Shown here: positions 33,985-43,180 of the stretch, piece after piece
Layout: each line of letters starts with the position of its first letter
Numbering within the stretch: the stretch's first letter is position 1
NCBI RefSeq assembly: GCF_000225505.1
Contig: NZ_BACI01000060.1
Coordinates: 62,001-126,000, forward strand
Source: Gordonia alkanivorans NBRC 16433
GTDB lineage: Bacteria; Actinomycetota; Actinomycetes; Mycobacteriales; Mycobacteriaceae
Reading direction: 5' to 3'
Length of the DNA: 64,000 bases
Program-made: the position numbers and the translations under genes
Notes under the pieces: generated by a model
What the model was told of the DNA's origin: nothing
What the model saw: the letters and a program-made list of their open reading frames with translations, nothing else
Databases searched by the model: none

Positions 33985-34374
33985 ATGCGCATCGGAGAAC
34001 TCGCCGAACGCGCGGGCACCACGGCGAAGACGCTCCGCTTCTACGAGGGGCAGGGGCTGCTTCCGCCGGCCGAGCGCACGCAGTCCGGCTATCGCGACTA
34101 CGCACCCGAGACGGTCGCCCGGATCGACTTCGTCCACCGCGGCCAGGCCGCGGGCCTCACCCTCGCCCAGATCCGCCAGATCCTCGACATCCGCGACGGC
34201 GGCCATGCGCCCTGCGAGCACGTGCGCGACCTGCTTGACGTGCGCCTCGCTGAGATCGAGCAGCAGATCGCGCAGCTCTCCGTGCTGCGCGACACTATCG
34301 CGGACCTCAGACAGGACGCCGCGCACCCGGACCCTGAAACGTGCAGCACCGATCAAGTGTGTAGGTACTTGTAG
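33985..34374 (+). CDS. merR: Mercury-responsive MerR regulator
   Basis: The 129-residue protein has an N-terminal MerR winged helix (RIGELAERAGTTAKTLRFYEGQGLLPP) and a dimerisation helix. Cys77, Cys120 and Cys126 match the three mercury ligands of classical MerR (82, 117, 126) in spacing. It is divergent from merA across 105 bases that contain the operator. ATG 33985 has GGAGG 7 bases upstream. It is the last gene before the right end of the element. Confidence 0.92.
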   Translation: MRIGELAERAGTTAKTLRFYEGQGLLPPAERTQSGYRDYAPETVARIDFVHRGQAAGLTLAQIRQILDIRDGGHAPCEHVRDLLDVRLAEIEQQIAQLSVLRDTIADLRQDAAHPDPETCSTDQVCRYL

Positions 34375-34402
34375 ACGACGGTAGCCAATGACTCCAACGC
34401 TA

Positions 34403-34426
34403 CAACCCCGATATGCGCTAGCGCAT
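34403..34426. other. Right attachment site (attR) of the integrated element
   Basis: CAACCCCGATATGCGCTAG is followed by CGCAT (34422-34426), where the interrupted gene's 5' part begins on the minus strand. Joining the two element ends recreates a perfect palindrome around GATATGCGCTAGCGCATATC, the likely core of attP. The element end places a TAG directly after the truncated coding part. Confidence 0.82.
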
Positions 34427-34669
34427 GTCGATGACACCGGTGCCGATCTCGATGCGGCTGGTCTTGGCGCCGATCGCCGACAGTAGCGGGAACGGCGACG
34501 CCAGCTGCCGCGCGAAGTGATGCACCCGGAAGTACGCGCCGTCGGCGCCCAGTTCCTCGGCCGCCACGGCGAGGTCGATCGACTGCAGCAATGTGTCGGC
34601 GGCCGTGCGGACCTGCGATCCGGGCGACTCCGACCAGTGACCGAACGACAGGAAACCGATCTTCTTCAT
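34421..34669 (-). pseudogene. LLM-class flavin-dependent oxidoreductase, 5' fragment
   Basis: ATG 34669 opens MKKIGFLSFGHWSESPGSQ, the N-terminus of the same luciferase-like enzyme whose remainder is at 25073-25849. RVHHFARQLASPFPLL and RIEIGTGVIDMR are family motifs of the first barrel strands. After 83 codons the frame runs into the element and stops at once with TAG (34418-34420). A small truncated peptide could be made but would not fold as a TIM barrel. It lies 67 bases downstream of a TetR gene on the same strand. Confidence 0.92.
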
Positions 34670-34736
34670 GATCGGTAAATGAAACCACGGTCCGGATTGT
34701 TCCCACCCCGAGGGCGAGGAGTACCGGTACCGCAGG

Positions 34737-35348
34737 TCAGTCGCGGACGTCCACCGGCGTCTGGGTTCGTACGTCCGTCGTCACGACCTGGCCCTCACGC
34801 CGGTTCCGGGCCGCATCTGCCAGGGACGTGATGAACTGCTCGGCCGCCCACCGGAGGGCCTCACGGTCCTCGGGGAGTGTGGTCTGTTCGTATCCGGTGA
34901 GGACGAAGTTGGCCCAGCTCGAGTAGCGATGGGCGGCGACCCGGTCGTGGAGAAGCTCCATGGCGATGTCGAAGACCACGTCGTATCGGGAACGATCGGC
35001 GGCCTCCTGCACCTTGCCGACGTCCGGATCCATCGCCGCCCAGGTGCGGATCGCGGCTTCTGCGTCGTGAGGGAGCGACACCGCGAACTCGATGAGGTCG
35101 ACCATCCGGCGTAGTGGGTCGGGTTCGGCCCGGGCGGCCGCGACCTCCACCTCGGTGCGTGATGCGAGCCAGTGTTCGATGAGCTGGTTGGTGTAGTCCG
35201 ACCAGTTCTTGAAGAAGTGATAAAACGAGCCGCTCGTCACCCCGAGCCGGTTGCACACCTCGGACAGCTTCAATGCGCTGTATCCGGAATCGGCGAGGAC
35301 GGCGAGGCCAGTCTCCAGATACAGCTCCCGGGTTGTCGTGGCTCCCAT
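34737..35348 (-). CDS. TetR-family regulator
   Basis: The 203-residue protein has a TetR DNA-binding domain (TRELYLETGLAVLADSGYSALKLSEVCNRLGVTSGSFYHFFKNWSDY) and a helical ligand domain. The start ATG 35348 gives the normal family length; longer readings have no conserved residues. It immediately precedes the broken LLM gene in the same direction, so it probably regulated that enzyme before the insertion. Ligand unknown. Confidence 0.88.
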   Translation of the reverse strand: MGATTTRELYLETGLAVLADSGYSALKLSEVCNRLGVTSGSFYHFFKNWSDYTNQLIEHWLASRTEVEVAAARAEPDPLRRMVDLIEFAVSLPHDAEAAIRTWAAMDPDVGKVQEAADRSRYDVVFDIAMELLHDRVAAHRYSSWANFVLTGYEQTTLPEDREALRWAAEQFITSLADAARNRREGQVVTTDVRTQTPVDVRD

Positions 35349-35429
35349 GCGGCAACGGTATCCAAGAACTCGGCGGGAGGTATGGCGGCGTTGTGCCGTG
35401 TTTCGCGTGGACTGGCACGAAGATGCGCA

Positions 35430-35480
35430 ATGGGCCGGGACCCCGGACGAGGATCGCCCGTCGACGTGGTCCCGGCCCAT
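35430..35480 (-). terminator. leuA terminator hairpin
   Basis: ATGGGCCGGGACC (35430-35442) pairs perfectly with GGTCCCGGCCCAT (35468-35480) about 40 bases past the leuA stop. It separates leuA from the TetR gene on the same strand. The remaining bases 35349-35429 show nothing else. Confidence 0.78.
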
Positions 35481-35520
35481 CAGCCGGAGATGTATTCGAT
35501 TGTCCGTTGCGCGAGGGCTT

Positions 35521-37377
<1,857 letters not shown>

Positions 37378-37403
37378 TCATTCTCCGTGTCTGGAAGGAA
37401 AGT

Positions 37404-37442
37404 GACCGGCGCGTGATTGGGCCCCGCGACGGAGGGCCGGTC
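37404..37442 (-). promoter_or_regulatory. Attenuator-like competing hairpins in the leuA leader
   Basis: On the transcript, directly after the leader peptide stop, GACCGGC (37442-37436) can pair with GCCGGTC (37410-37404). GGCCC, overlapping it at 37438-37434, can instead pair with GGGCC (37424-37420). The two pairings share bases 37436-37438 and exclude each other, as in amino-acid attenuators. No U run follows, so control could be at translation of leuA or through Rho. Confidence 0.55.
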
Positions 37443-37445
37443 GTG

Positions 37446-37487
37446 TCAGACCCCGCCGCGGCAACCGAGAAGGAGTGCGCGCTGCAT
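37446..37487 (-). CDS. leuA leader peptide MQRALLLGCRGGV
   Basis: A 13-residue open frame lies 74 bases upstream of leuA with codons CTC CTT CTC in a row. Consecutive leucine codons before leuA are the mark of ribosome-mediated attenuation: stalling when Leu-tRNA is scarce changes the downstream fold. Its ATG lies seven bases after a TACAGT -10 element, so the transcript is probably leaderless. Not recognised as a previously named gene. Confidence 0.78.
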   Translation of the reverse strand: MQRALLLGCRGGV

Positions 37488-37494
37488 GCGCTCG

Positions 37495-37523
37495 ACTGTA
37501 CTCCTCAGTGCTATCGAGACCAA
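37495..37523 (-). promoter_or_regulatory. leuA promoter
   Basis: On the minus strand -35 TTGGTC (37523-37518), 17-base spacer, -10 TACAGT (37500-37495). The predicted start of transcription falls at or next to the ATG of the leader peptide (37487). Confidence 0.7.
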
Positions 37524-37579
37524 AGGTGCAGGTGGAAGCCTATTCCTGGTCCGTCGGTCGGTGGCAGGCGGGGCCCGCA

Positions 37580-37993
37580 TCAGCGGTCCTCGTCGGGGCC
37601 GAGGACCTCGTCGTCGAACCTCTCGCGCGCGGCGTCGATGGCCGGCAGATGCGTCGACGCCCACTCCAGGAGTCCGTCGATCGGTTCGCGAACGGTCTTG
37701 CCCAGCGGCGTGATCCGGTACTCGACGGAGACCGGTCGTGTGCTGAGCATGCGGCGTTCGATGATGCCGTTTCGCTCGAGGCGGCGCAGCGTGCTGGTGA
37801 GCGACTTCTGCGACACCGCCGGGATGGCGCGGCGCAGTTCGTTGAACCGAGACGGCGCCTCACACAGTTCGTTCAACACGCTCAGGGACCATTTGTCCAG
37901 GACCTGACCCAGCAACTCCCGGGACGCGGCGTCGATCCTCAGTTCGTGTTCGCCTCTCGGCGAGGGCGGTGCGGCTGCAGGGGTATCGGGCAT
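37580..37993 (-). CDS. HxlR-family transcriptional regulator
   Basis: The 137-residue protein has the HxlR winged helix: QVLDKWSLSVLNELCEAPSRFNELRRAIPAVSQKSLTSTLRRLERNGIIERR. A cysteine in NELCEAP sits where redox- or electrophile-sensing HxlR members carry theirs. ATG 37993 is divergent from the RidA gene, with a dyad GTAT/ATAC at 38031-38045 between them. It probably represses ridA and itself. Start further upstream at 38038 would place the operator inside the gene and is rejected. Confidence 0.87.
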   Translation of the reverse strand: MPDTPAAAPPSPRGEHELRIDAASRELLGQVLDKWSLSVLNELCEAPSRFNELRRAIPAVSQKSLTSTLRRLERNGIIERRMLSTRPVSVEYRITPLGKTVREPIDGLLEWASTHLPAIDAARERFDDEVLGPDEDR

Positions 37994-38030
37994 GAGACCT
38001 GGTTTCGTTGAAGTAACCGAACGGAACCAA

Positions 38031-38045
38031 GTATACAAGCGATAC
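38031..38045. promoter_or_regulatory. Operator-like dyad between hxlR-type gene and ridA-type gene
   Basis: GTATACAAGCGATAC has GTAT/ATAC arms, a form seen in HxlR operators. It lies 23 bases before the RidA ATG and 38 bases before the regulator's ATG, covering the presumed divergent promoters. Confidence 0.5.
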
Positions 38046-38067
38046 CTACAAAGACCAGGAGGAACTC

Positions 38068-38475
38068 ATGTCCGTCACGCTCTCCAGCCCCGAAGGCATG
38101 CTGCCGAACGCCCCGTACCACCACGTTGCGGTGGGAACCGGCACCCGACACGTGTACCTCGCCGGACAGGTGGCTCACACCGGTGACGGATCGCCGATCC
38201 CGGCCGACCTCGCTGGGCAGGTCGCCCAGGCGCTGCGGAACGTCGCCCGCGGCTTGCGCGGCGCAGGCGCGGATTTCGGCGACGTCGTGCGTCTGACGGT
38301 GTACGTGACCGACTGGGAACCGGCGAAGATCGGGGACTTCATGGCCGGGATCGAAGCCGTGGCCGACGAGGTGGGACTGCCCACGCCGATGCCGCCGGCC
38401 ACGCTGATCGGCGTGCAGGCGCTGTACGAACCGGAGGTGCTGGTCGAGATCGAGGCGACCGCCATCGTGAACTGA
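38068..38475 (+). CDS. RidA/YjgF-family protein
   Basis: The 135-residue protein contains the family core VYLAGQVAHTGDG, a helix QVAQALRNVARGLRGAGADFGDVVRLTVYVTDW and the end segment PPATLIGVQALYEPEVLVEIEATAI. The arginine that marks active imine deaminases (usually in the R-x-C/V position near 105) is not visible, as VQALY occupies that region, so it may be a non-canonical subgroup. RidA proteins hydrolyse reactive enamines/imines made by PLP enzymes. A perfect AGGAGG lies six bases before ATG 38068. Confidence 0.82.
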   Translation: MSVTLSSPEGMLPNAPYHHVAVGTGTRHVYLAGQVAHTGDGSPIPADLAGQVAQALRNVARGLRGAGADFGDVVRLTVYVTDWEPAKIGDFMAGIEAVADEVGLPTPMPPATLIGVQALYEPEVLVEIEATAIVN

Positions 38476-38665
38476 CCCCTCCGCGCCCCCTCTTCGGGGG
38501 GTGCCGTGCAGGGGCGGTCCCGGTGAAGCTATGACATGCATCTCACCAGGAGCCGCGAGTGACCGAACTCATTCCCACGCCCGGAGGGGTGTACGGGCTT
38601 CGCGCCCGGTCTTCGACAGAGCCGCTCAACCGCGACGCGGCCGCCTGCACAGAAGGACGACGCCA

Positions 38666-40096
38666 GTGACCACGATCCCCGCCGATCCGCCTCGCGCTGA
38701 CTTACCGCCCGACCCCCAGACGCCGCCCGACGCGAAGCCCACCAGCCTCCGACGCGTCGCGGCCGCCAGCTCGATCGGCACGACCATCGAGTTCTACGAC
38801 TTCTTCATCTACGGCACCGCGGCCGCGCTGGTGTTCCCGACGGTGTTCTTCCCGGCAGCCGACGAGGTGACCGGCACGATCGCATCCTTTGCGACCTTCG
38901 CCGTGGCGTTCTTCGCACGCCCGGTCGGCGCCATGCTGTTCGGGCACTTCGGTGACCGGATCGGCCGCAAGCGGACGCTTGTGTGGACGCTGCTGATCAT
39001 GGGCGTCGCGACCGTGGCGATCGGACTCCTCCCGGGGTACGAGACCGGAGTCTTCGGCATCGCCGAATCGGGCATCGGGATCGCGGCTCCCATCGCCCTC
39101 GTCGTACTGCGATTCCTGCAGGGCTTCGCGGTGGGCGGTGAATGGGCCGGCGCGACGCTGCTCACGGCCGAATACGCACCTCCCGGAAAACGTGGTCTGT
39201 ACGCGATGTTCCCGCAGCTCGGACCGGCGTTCGCATTCTTCCTGTCGAGTTTGACGTTCCTCATCGCCACGCTGACCCTCGGCGAGACGAGCTCGGCCTT
39301 CCTCGACTACGGCTGGCGTATCCCCTTCATCCTGTCGTTCGCTCTCGTCGCAGTCGGCCTCTGGGTGCGGCTCGCCGTCGCGGAGACCCCGGTCTTCCAG
39401 GAAGCCCAGCGCCGCAAGGCACTTCAGTCCGAGGCCGCAGACGGGCCCGCACTGCCCTTCATGGATGCCTTCCGATACCAGTGGAAAGAGATCCTCATCG
39501 CCGGCGGTGCGCTGGCGAGCCTGTTCTCCCTCTTCTACATGGGCACGGCCTTCCTCACGAACTACGGCACCAAGAGCCTCGACCTGTCCCGCACGTTCGT
39601 GCTGAGCGCGGGCATGATCGCCGCGATCGTCTTCGGCCTGTCGACCGCGGCGTCGGCGATGTGGTCCGACCGGGTCGGTCGACGTCGGGTCATCCTGACC
39701 TCGTGCATCATCGCCATCCCGTGGGCGCTGGTCCTGTTCCCGATCCTCGAGATCGGCGGCGGCTTCGCCTTCGTCGTCGGCCTGATCGGAACCCTGCTGA
39801 TCTTCGGCATCGCCTACGGCCCGGCGGGTGCGCTGCTCCCCGAACTGTTCGAGGCGCGCTACCGCTACACCGGTGCCGGCATGGGCTACAACCTCGCCGG
39901 GATCTTCGGCGGAGCAATCCCGCCGCTGATCGCCGCCCCGCTGATCGCCGGACCCGGTGCGATCTGGGTGGGTGTCCTGCTCGCCGGCCTGTCCGCGATC
40001 AGTGTGGTCTGCACGATCCTGATCGTGGAGACCAAGGACAAGGCCATGCGCGCCGAGGCCGAGCGGACCGAACAGGAACCCGAGCTCGTCGGCTGA
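38666..40096 (+). CDS. MFS transporter, metabolite:H+ symporter (MHS) family
   Basis: The 476-residue protein has twelve hydrophobic segments. ASSIGTTIEFYDFFIYGTAAALVF at helix 1 is the MHS signature, followed by the MFS loop motif GHFGDRIGRKRTLVWTL and RFLQGFAVGGEWAGA. MHS members carry small carboxylates or osmolytes such as alpha-ketoglutarate, shikimate, citrate or proline/betaine. GTG 38666 gives a normal N-terminal cytosolic tail. The 190 bases upstream contain no other gene. Confidence 0.88.
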   Translation: MTTIPADPPRADLPPDPQTPPDAKPTSLRRVAAASSIGTTIEFYDFFIYGTAAALVFPTVFFPAADEVTGTIASFATFAVAFFARPVGAMLFGHFGDRIGRKRTLVWTLLIMGVATVAIGLLPGYETGVFGIAESGIGIAAPIALVVLRFLQGFAVGGEWAGATLLTAEYAPPGKRGLYAMFPQLGPAFAFFLSSLTFLIATLTLGETSSAFLDYGWRIPFILSFALVAVGLWVRLAVAETPVFQEAQRRKALQSEAADGPALPFMDAFRYQWKEILIAGGALASLFSLFYMGTAFLTNYGTKSLDLSRTFVLSAGMIAAIVFGLSTAASAMWSDRVGRRRVILTSCIIAIPWALVLFPILEIGGGFAFVVGLIGTLLIFGIAYGPAGALLPELFEARYRYTGAGMGYNLAGIFGGAIPPLIAAPLIAGPGAIWVGVLLAGLSAISVVCTILIVETKDKAMRAEAERTEQEPELVG

Positions 40097-40137
40097 AGTC
40101 CCTGAGGCCGAATCGGATACACGGCCGCAGTACGACG

Positions 40138-40174
40138 ACGTCCCCGTCGCGATCATCGATCGCGGCGGGGACGT
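40138..40174 (+). terminator. Strong hairpin between convergent MHS transporter and nitroreductase genes
   Basis: ACGTCCCCG, CGCGATC, GATCGCG and CGGGGACGT form a near-perfect stem with a three-base loop, followed by TT on the plus strand. It ends immediately before the nitroreductase stop codon (40176), so it can serve both genes. Confidence 0.8.
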
Positions 40175-40175
40175 T

Positions 40176-40754
40176 TCACGCGTCGGGCGCGGTGAACGCG
40201 GGCCGTCCCCACCGTCCGGCGAACGCGACCTCGTCGAGCGTCAGGCGGGTCCGCGGGCGCTCGTCGCGGTCGCGGATGTCCTCGGGCAACGACGCGGTGT
40301 CCTCGACGAGTGCGCCGATCCCCAGGAGTACGAGAGGCCGCTTGTCGGCGGGGATGTCGAAGGCCGCGGTCGCGGCGGCGGCGTCGAAGCCGGCCATCGG
40401 GTGGCCGTTGAAGCCGAGTGCCTCGGCCTGCAGGATCATCTGCGATACGGCGAGACCAACGTCGACCGCCGCGTATGTGTGTTCCTTCGGGTCGTCGGGA
40501 CGATCCGTGGTGCACACCAGCACCAACGCGGCCGCCCGCGGTGCCCAGCCCGAGTTCCCCCGGGTCAGGACGCCGGTGAGGGCGTCGAAGGTGGCGTCTC
40601 CGCGTCGGCCGACGACAAACCGGACCGGCTGCATGCGCCCCCAGGTGGGTGCCCACCGCCCGGCGTCGACGATGGTCGTGAGGTTCGCGACGGAGATGGT
40701 GGCGGCGGGGTCGTAACCCCGCGCGCTCCATCGTCCTTCGATCAGTTCATGCAC
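40176..40754 (-). CDS. Nitroreductase-family flavoprotein
   Basis: The 192-residue protein begins ELIEGRWSARGYDP, the FMN-phosphate-binding start of nitroreductases. It has GRWAPTWGRMQPVRFVV and a late LLGIGALVED strand (normally VxIG). These FMN enzymes reduce nitro groups, quinones or enones using NAD(P)H. It overlaps the DHA2 transporter gene by 13 bases, so the two form one transcript under the divergent TetR regulator. Confidence 0.85.
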   Translation of the reverse strand: MHELIEGRWSARGYDPAATISVANLTTIVDAGRWAPTWGRMQPVRFVVGRRGDATFDALTGVLTRGNSGWAPRAAALVLVCTTDRPDDPKEHTYAAVDVGLAVSQMILQAEALGFNGHPMAGFDAAAATAAFDIPADKRPLVLLGIGALVEDTASLPEDIRDRDERPRTRLTLDEVAFAGRWGRPAFTAPDA

Positions 40755-42319
40755 TTGGTCGAGGGTAGCGGCGAACCCTCCTGCGGTTCGTCGGTCACGG
40801 TCCGGGCATCGGCAGTCCAGGGCGTCAGCGGCTTGCGCATCGCGAAGAACACCCCGATGCCGAGAACGGTCATCGAGATCCCGATCGCGAGCGACGCCGC
40901 GTGCATGCCGTCGACGTAGGCCTGGCGGGCCGCGGTCGCGAGTCCGTCGCCCGGCGTACCCATCTCGAGGGCGCGATGGAGCGTCTCACCGAGTGTGTCG
41001 CCGAACGACCAGCCGTCGCGATGTCCGCGGAACACCAGCGTGGCAAGCGAACCGAACAGGGCGAGTCCGAGCGCGTTGCCGAGTTCGAAGCTTGTTTCCG
41101 AGATCCCCGACGCCGAGCCCGACCGCTCCGGTGGGACCGCGCCCACGACGACGACCGACACCAGGCTGAACTGGATGCCGTAACCGATACCGGCGATGAA
41201 CGTGAAGACGAGGTACACCCAGATCGGCGACGACGTGGTCAGCGCGAGCAAACCGAAGTTGCCGGCCGCCGCCAGCACGATCGACCCGAGGAACGCCGCG
41301 CGGGTGCCGACCACCGTAGCGATCCGGGAGGCGCCGATCGAGAACACCGCCACCGCGACCGCCATCGGGAGTCCGGCCACCGCCGCGGCAAGGACGTCAT
41401 GCCCCATCACCGACTGCAGGTAGACACCGGTCAGATAGGACATCCCGCCGAGGGCCATCATGCCGACGAGCGCCACCGAGATCGCGCCGACGTAGTGGGC
41501 GTTCCGGAACAGCTTGAGGTCGAGAAGTGGTGCCGCGGAGTTGCGTTGCTGGACCACGAAGCCGGCGAGCAGTGCCAGGCCGGCGAGCCCGATGACGATG
41601 ACGCCCGCGTCGGCGCCGTCGCTCGCGATGGTCTTCACCGCGTAGACGACGGGCAGGATGCCGGCCATCGACAGCACGACGCCGAGCACGTCGAACCGTG
41701 CGGTCGAGGGTGCCTTGTACTCGGGGATGAGTCGGGGGCCGAGGATGAGGAGGGCGGCCAGCACCGGCACGTTGATGAGGAAGGCCGAGCCCCACCAGAA
41801 GTGGTGCAGCAGCACGCCGCCGATGACCGGGCCGACCGCGGCGCCACCGGCGAAGGCTGCCGTCCAGACGCCGATGGCGCGGCCGCGCTCCCGGTCGTCG
41901 GAGAACATGTTGGCGATCAGCGACAGGCTCGACGGCATCAGCGTCGCCCCGCCGACACCCATCAGGGCGCGAGCGGCGATGAGGATTCCGGCCGTGGGTG
42001 CGAAGGCGGCGAGGATCGACGCCGCGCCGAACACCGCGGCTCCGGCGAGCAGGATGCGACGCCGTCCGATGCGGTCGCCGAGATTGCCCATCGTGATCAG
42101 CAGGCCGGCGATCAGGAAGCCGTAGATGTCCAGGATCCACAGTTGCTGGGCCGCCGACGGCGCGAGCGCGTCGGTGATCGAGGGGATCGCGAGATAGAGG
42201 ACGGAGACGTCCATCGACACCAGGAACACGGGCAGCGTGAGCACCGCGAGTCCCAGCCAGGTTCGTCGGTCGGCGGTACCCGGAAGTTGCCGATCCGACG
42301 GGCCGAGGCGGGTGGACAC
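40742..42319 (-). CDS. DHA2-family (14-TMS) multidrug MFS exporter
   Basis: The 525-residue protein has about fourteen transmembrane helices. Motif A is GNLGDRIGRRRILLAG and motif C is GAAVGPVIGGVLLHHFWWGSAFLINVP. Both are typical of drug:H+ antiporter 2 proteins such as EmrB, SmvA and LfrA. GTG 42319 is chosen, with GAGGAG nine bases upstream and the divergent operators beyond. Together with the nitroreductase it suggests a xenobiotic-response operon. Confidence 0.9.
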   Translation of the reverse strand: MSTRLGPSDRQLPGTADRRTWLGLAVLTLPVFLVSMDVSVLYLAIPSITDALAPSAAQQLWILDIYGFLIAGLLITMGNLGDRIGRRRILLAGAAVFGAASILAAFAPTAGILIAARALMGVGGATLMPSSLSLIANMFSDDRERGRAIGVWTAAFAGGAAVGPVIGGVLLHHFWWGSAFLINVPVLAALLILGPRLIPEYKAPSTARFDVLGVVLSMAGILPVVYAVKTIASDGADAGVIVIGLAGLALLAGFVVQQRNSAAPLLDLKLFRNAHYVGAISVALVGMMALGGMSYLTGVYLQSVMGHDVLAAAVAGLPMAVAVAVFSIGASRIATVVGTRAAFLGSIVLAAAGNFGLLALTTSSPIWVYLVFTFIAGIGYGIQFSLVSVVVVGAVPPERSGSASGISETSFELGNALGLALFGSLATLVFRGHRDGWSFGDTLGETLHRALEMGTPGDGLATAARQAYVDGMHAASLAIGISMTVLGIGVFFAMRKPLTPWTADARTVTDEPQEGSPLPSTKCMN

Positions 42320-42400
42320 GATGTGCTCCTCGATGGTTTCGCAGATGGGGTTTCGACAAGGTTCGTCGCAGCGGTCCTCATCTGCTCGTCCAGCGAGGGC

Positions 42401-42447
42401 GCGTACGGTGTACGCGGGCAAGCGTACGCCAGGTGAGTACGCTGTAC
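42401..42447. promoter_or_regulatory. Cluster of GTAC-type operators between the exporter and its TetR regulator
   Basis: GCGTACGGTGTACGC (42401-42415) is a perfect dyad, GCGTACGC (42422-42429) a palindrome and GTACGCTGTAC (42437-42447) a further dyad. The spacing of about two turns fits two TetR dimers covering both divergent promoters. Confidence 0.75.
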
Positions 42448-42489
42448 GCAATCCGTTTATTCCCGCGGAGGACCAGGAGGGGCGAGCAG

Positions 42490-43164
42490 GTGACATCTGG
42501 CACGACCAAGTTGTCGCCGGCGGTCATCGTCGACGCCGCGATCGGGATCGCCGACGCCCGGGGACTGAACGGTCTCTCGATGCGGCGGGTCGCCGACGAG
42601 CTCGGGGTCGGGGCGATGTCGCTCTACCGGCACGTCGCCGATAAGGAGGCCCTCCTGCTGGCGATGTCAGAAGAGGTCACGCAGCGCTATCCCTACCCCT
42701 ACGAGGACGCGCCGTCGTGGCAGGAGCGGGTCCGGATCGCCGTCGACGTCGACTGGGAGCTGTACCGGCGTCACCCCTGGGTGGTGCTGGCCTATTCGTC
42801 ACCTCGGCTCAGTTACGGCGAGGCCTCGCTGGAATGTCTCGACTGGCTGTCCGCGGGTTTCCTGGAACTCGGTGTCGGCATCGAACGTGCCACCGACATG
42901 GCGCTGACGGTGTGGAGCTTCGTCCACGGCGTCGCGCTGATGGCCGTCGGCGACAAGCTGATCGACGATCAGGTCCAAGGCGACTCCGAGGCGTCGTCGG
43001 TCCGGCTCTCCGACGTGATCGCCGGACGGTCCGACGCCGCGGTGCCCGAACACCTCGCCCGTCTCGCCGGACGCCCCGACGCCGCACACCTGTTGGACCC
43101 GCGCGCCCGGCTCGACGCCGGGATCGGTTATCTCTGTGCGGGTTTCGAGGCCTCCGCGCACTGA
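42490..43164 (+). CDS. TetR-family regulator with TetR_C-type domain
   Basis: The 224-residue protein has a helix-turn-helix VIVDAAIGIADARGLNGLSMRRVADELGVGAMSLYRHVADKEALL and a C-terminal domain like classical TetR_C (WQERVRIAVDVDWELYRRHPWVV). GTG 42490 has AGGAGG 16 bases upstream. It is divergent from the DHA2 exporter and probably represses it by binding the GTAC dyads between them. Ligand likely a drug-like compound. Confidence 0.9.
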   Translation: MTSGTTKLSPAVIVDAAIGIADARGLNGLSMRRVADELGVGAMSLYRHVADKEALLLAMSEEVTQRYPYPYEDAPSWQERVRIAVDVDWELYRRHPWVVLAYSSPRLSYGEASLECLDWLSAGFLELGVGIERATDMALTVWSFVHGVALMAVGDKLIDDQVQGDSEASSVRLSDVIAGRSDAAVPEHLARLAGRPDAAHLLDPRARLDAGIGYLCAGFEASAH

Positions 43165-43180
43165 GCCGCCGGAACCGCGG

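Larger units (their letters stand above)
25850..34426. mobile_element. Integrative mobilizable element with serine integrase, CRESS-type Rep, MOB module and mer cassette
   Basis: About 8.58 kb, bounded by the two halves of an LLM oxidoreductase gene and by the shared block CGCAT. Gene order from the left: serine integrase, two small ORFs, origin-like region, Rep (HUH plus SF3 helicase), MobC, MobA, MobB, then merF and merA on the minus strand and merR at the right end. There are no type IV secretion genes, so transfer would depend on a helper. Rep and an origin-like region imply that the excised circle can replicate. The exact crossover dinucleotide lies inside the five shared bases and is not resolved. 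Confidence 0.9.

Noticed and set aside
25845-34426. Central TA of the palindrome as the integrase crossover dinucleotide
   Set aside because: The base before TA is G at the left junction and C at the right junction, so exchange must have happened inside the shared ATGCG, provided the original gene had G there.
38483-38504. C/G-rich hairpin after the RidA gene
   Set aside because: Only about five consecutive pairs with mismatches can be formed, too weak to call a terminator with confidence.
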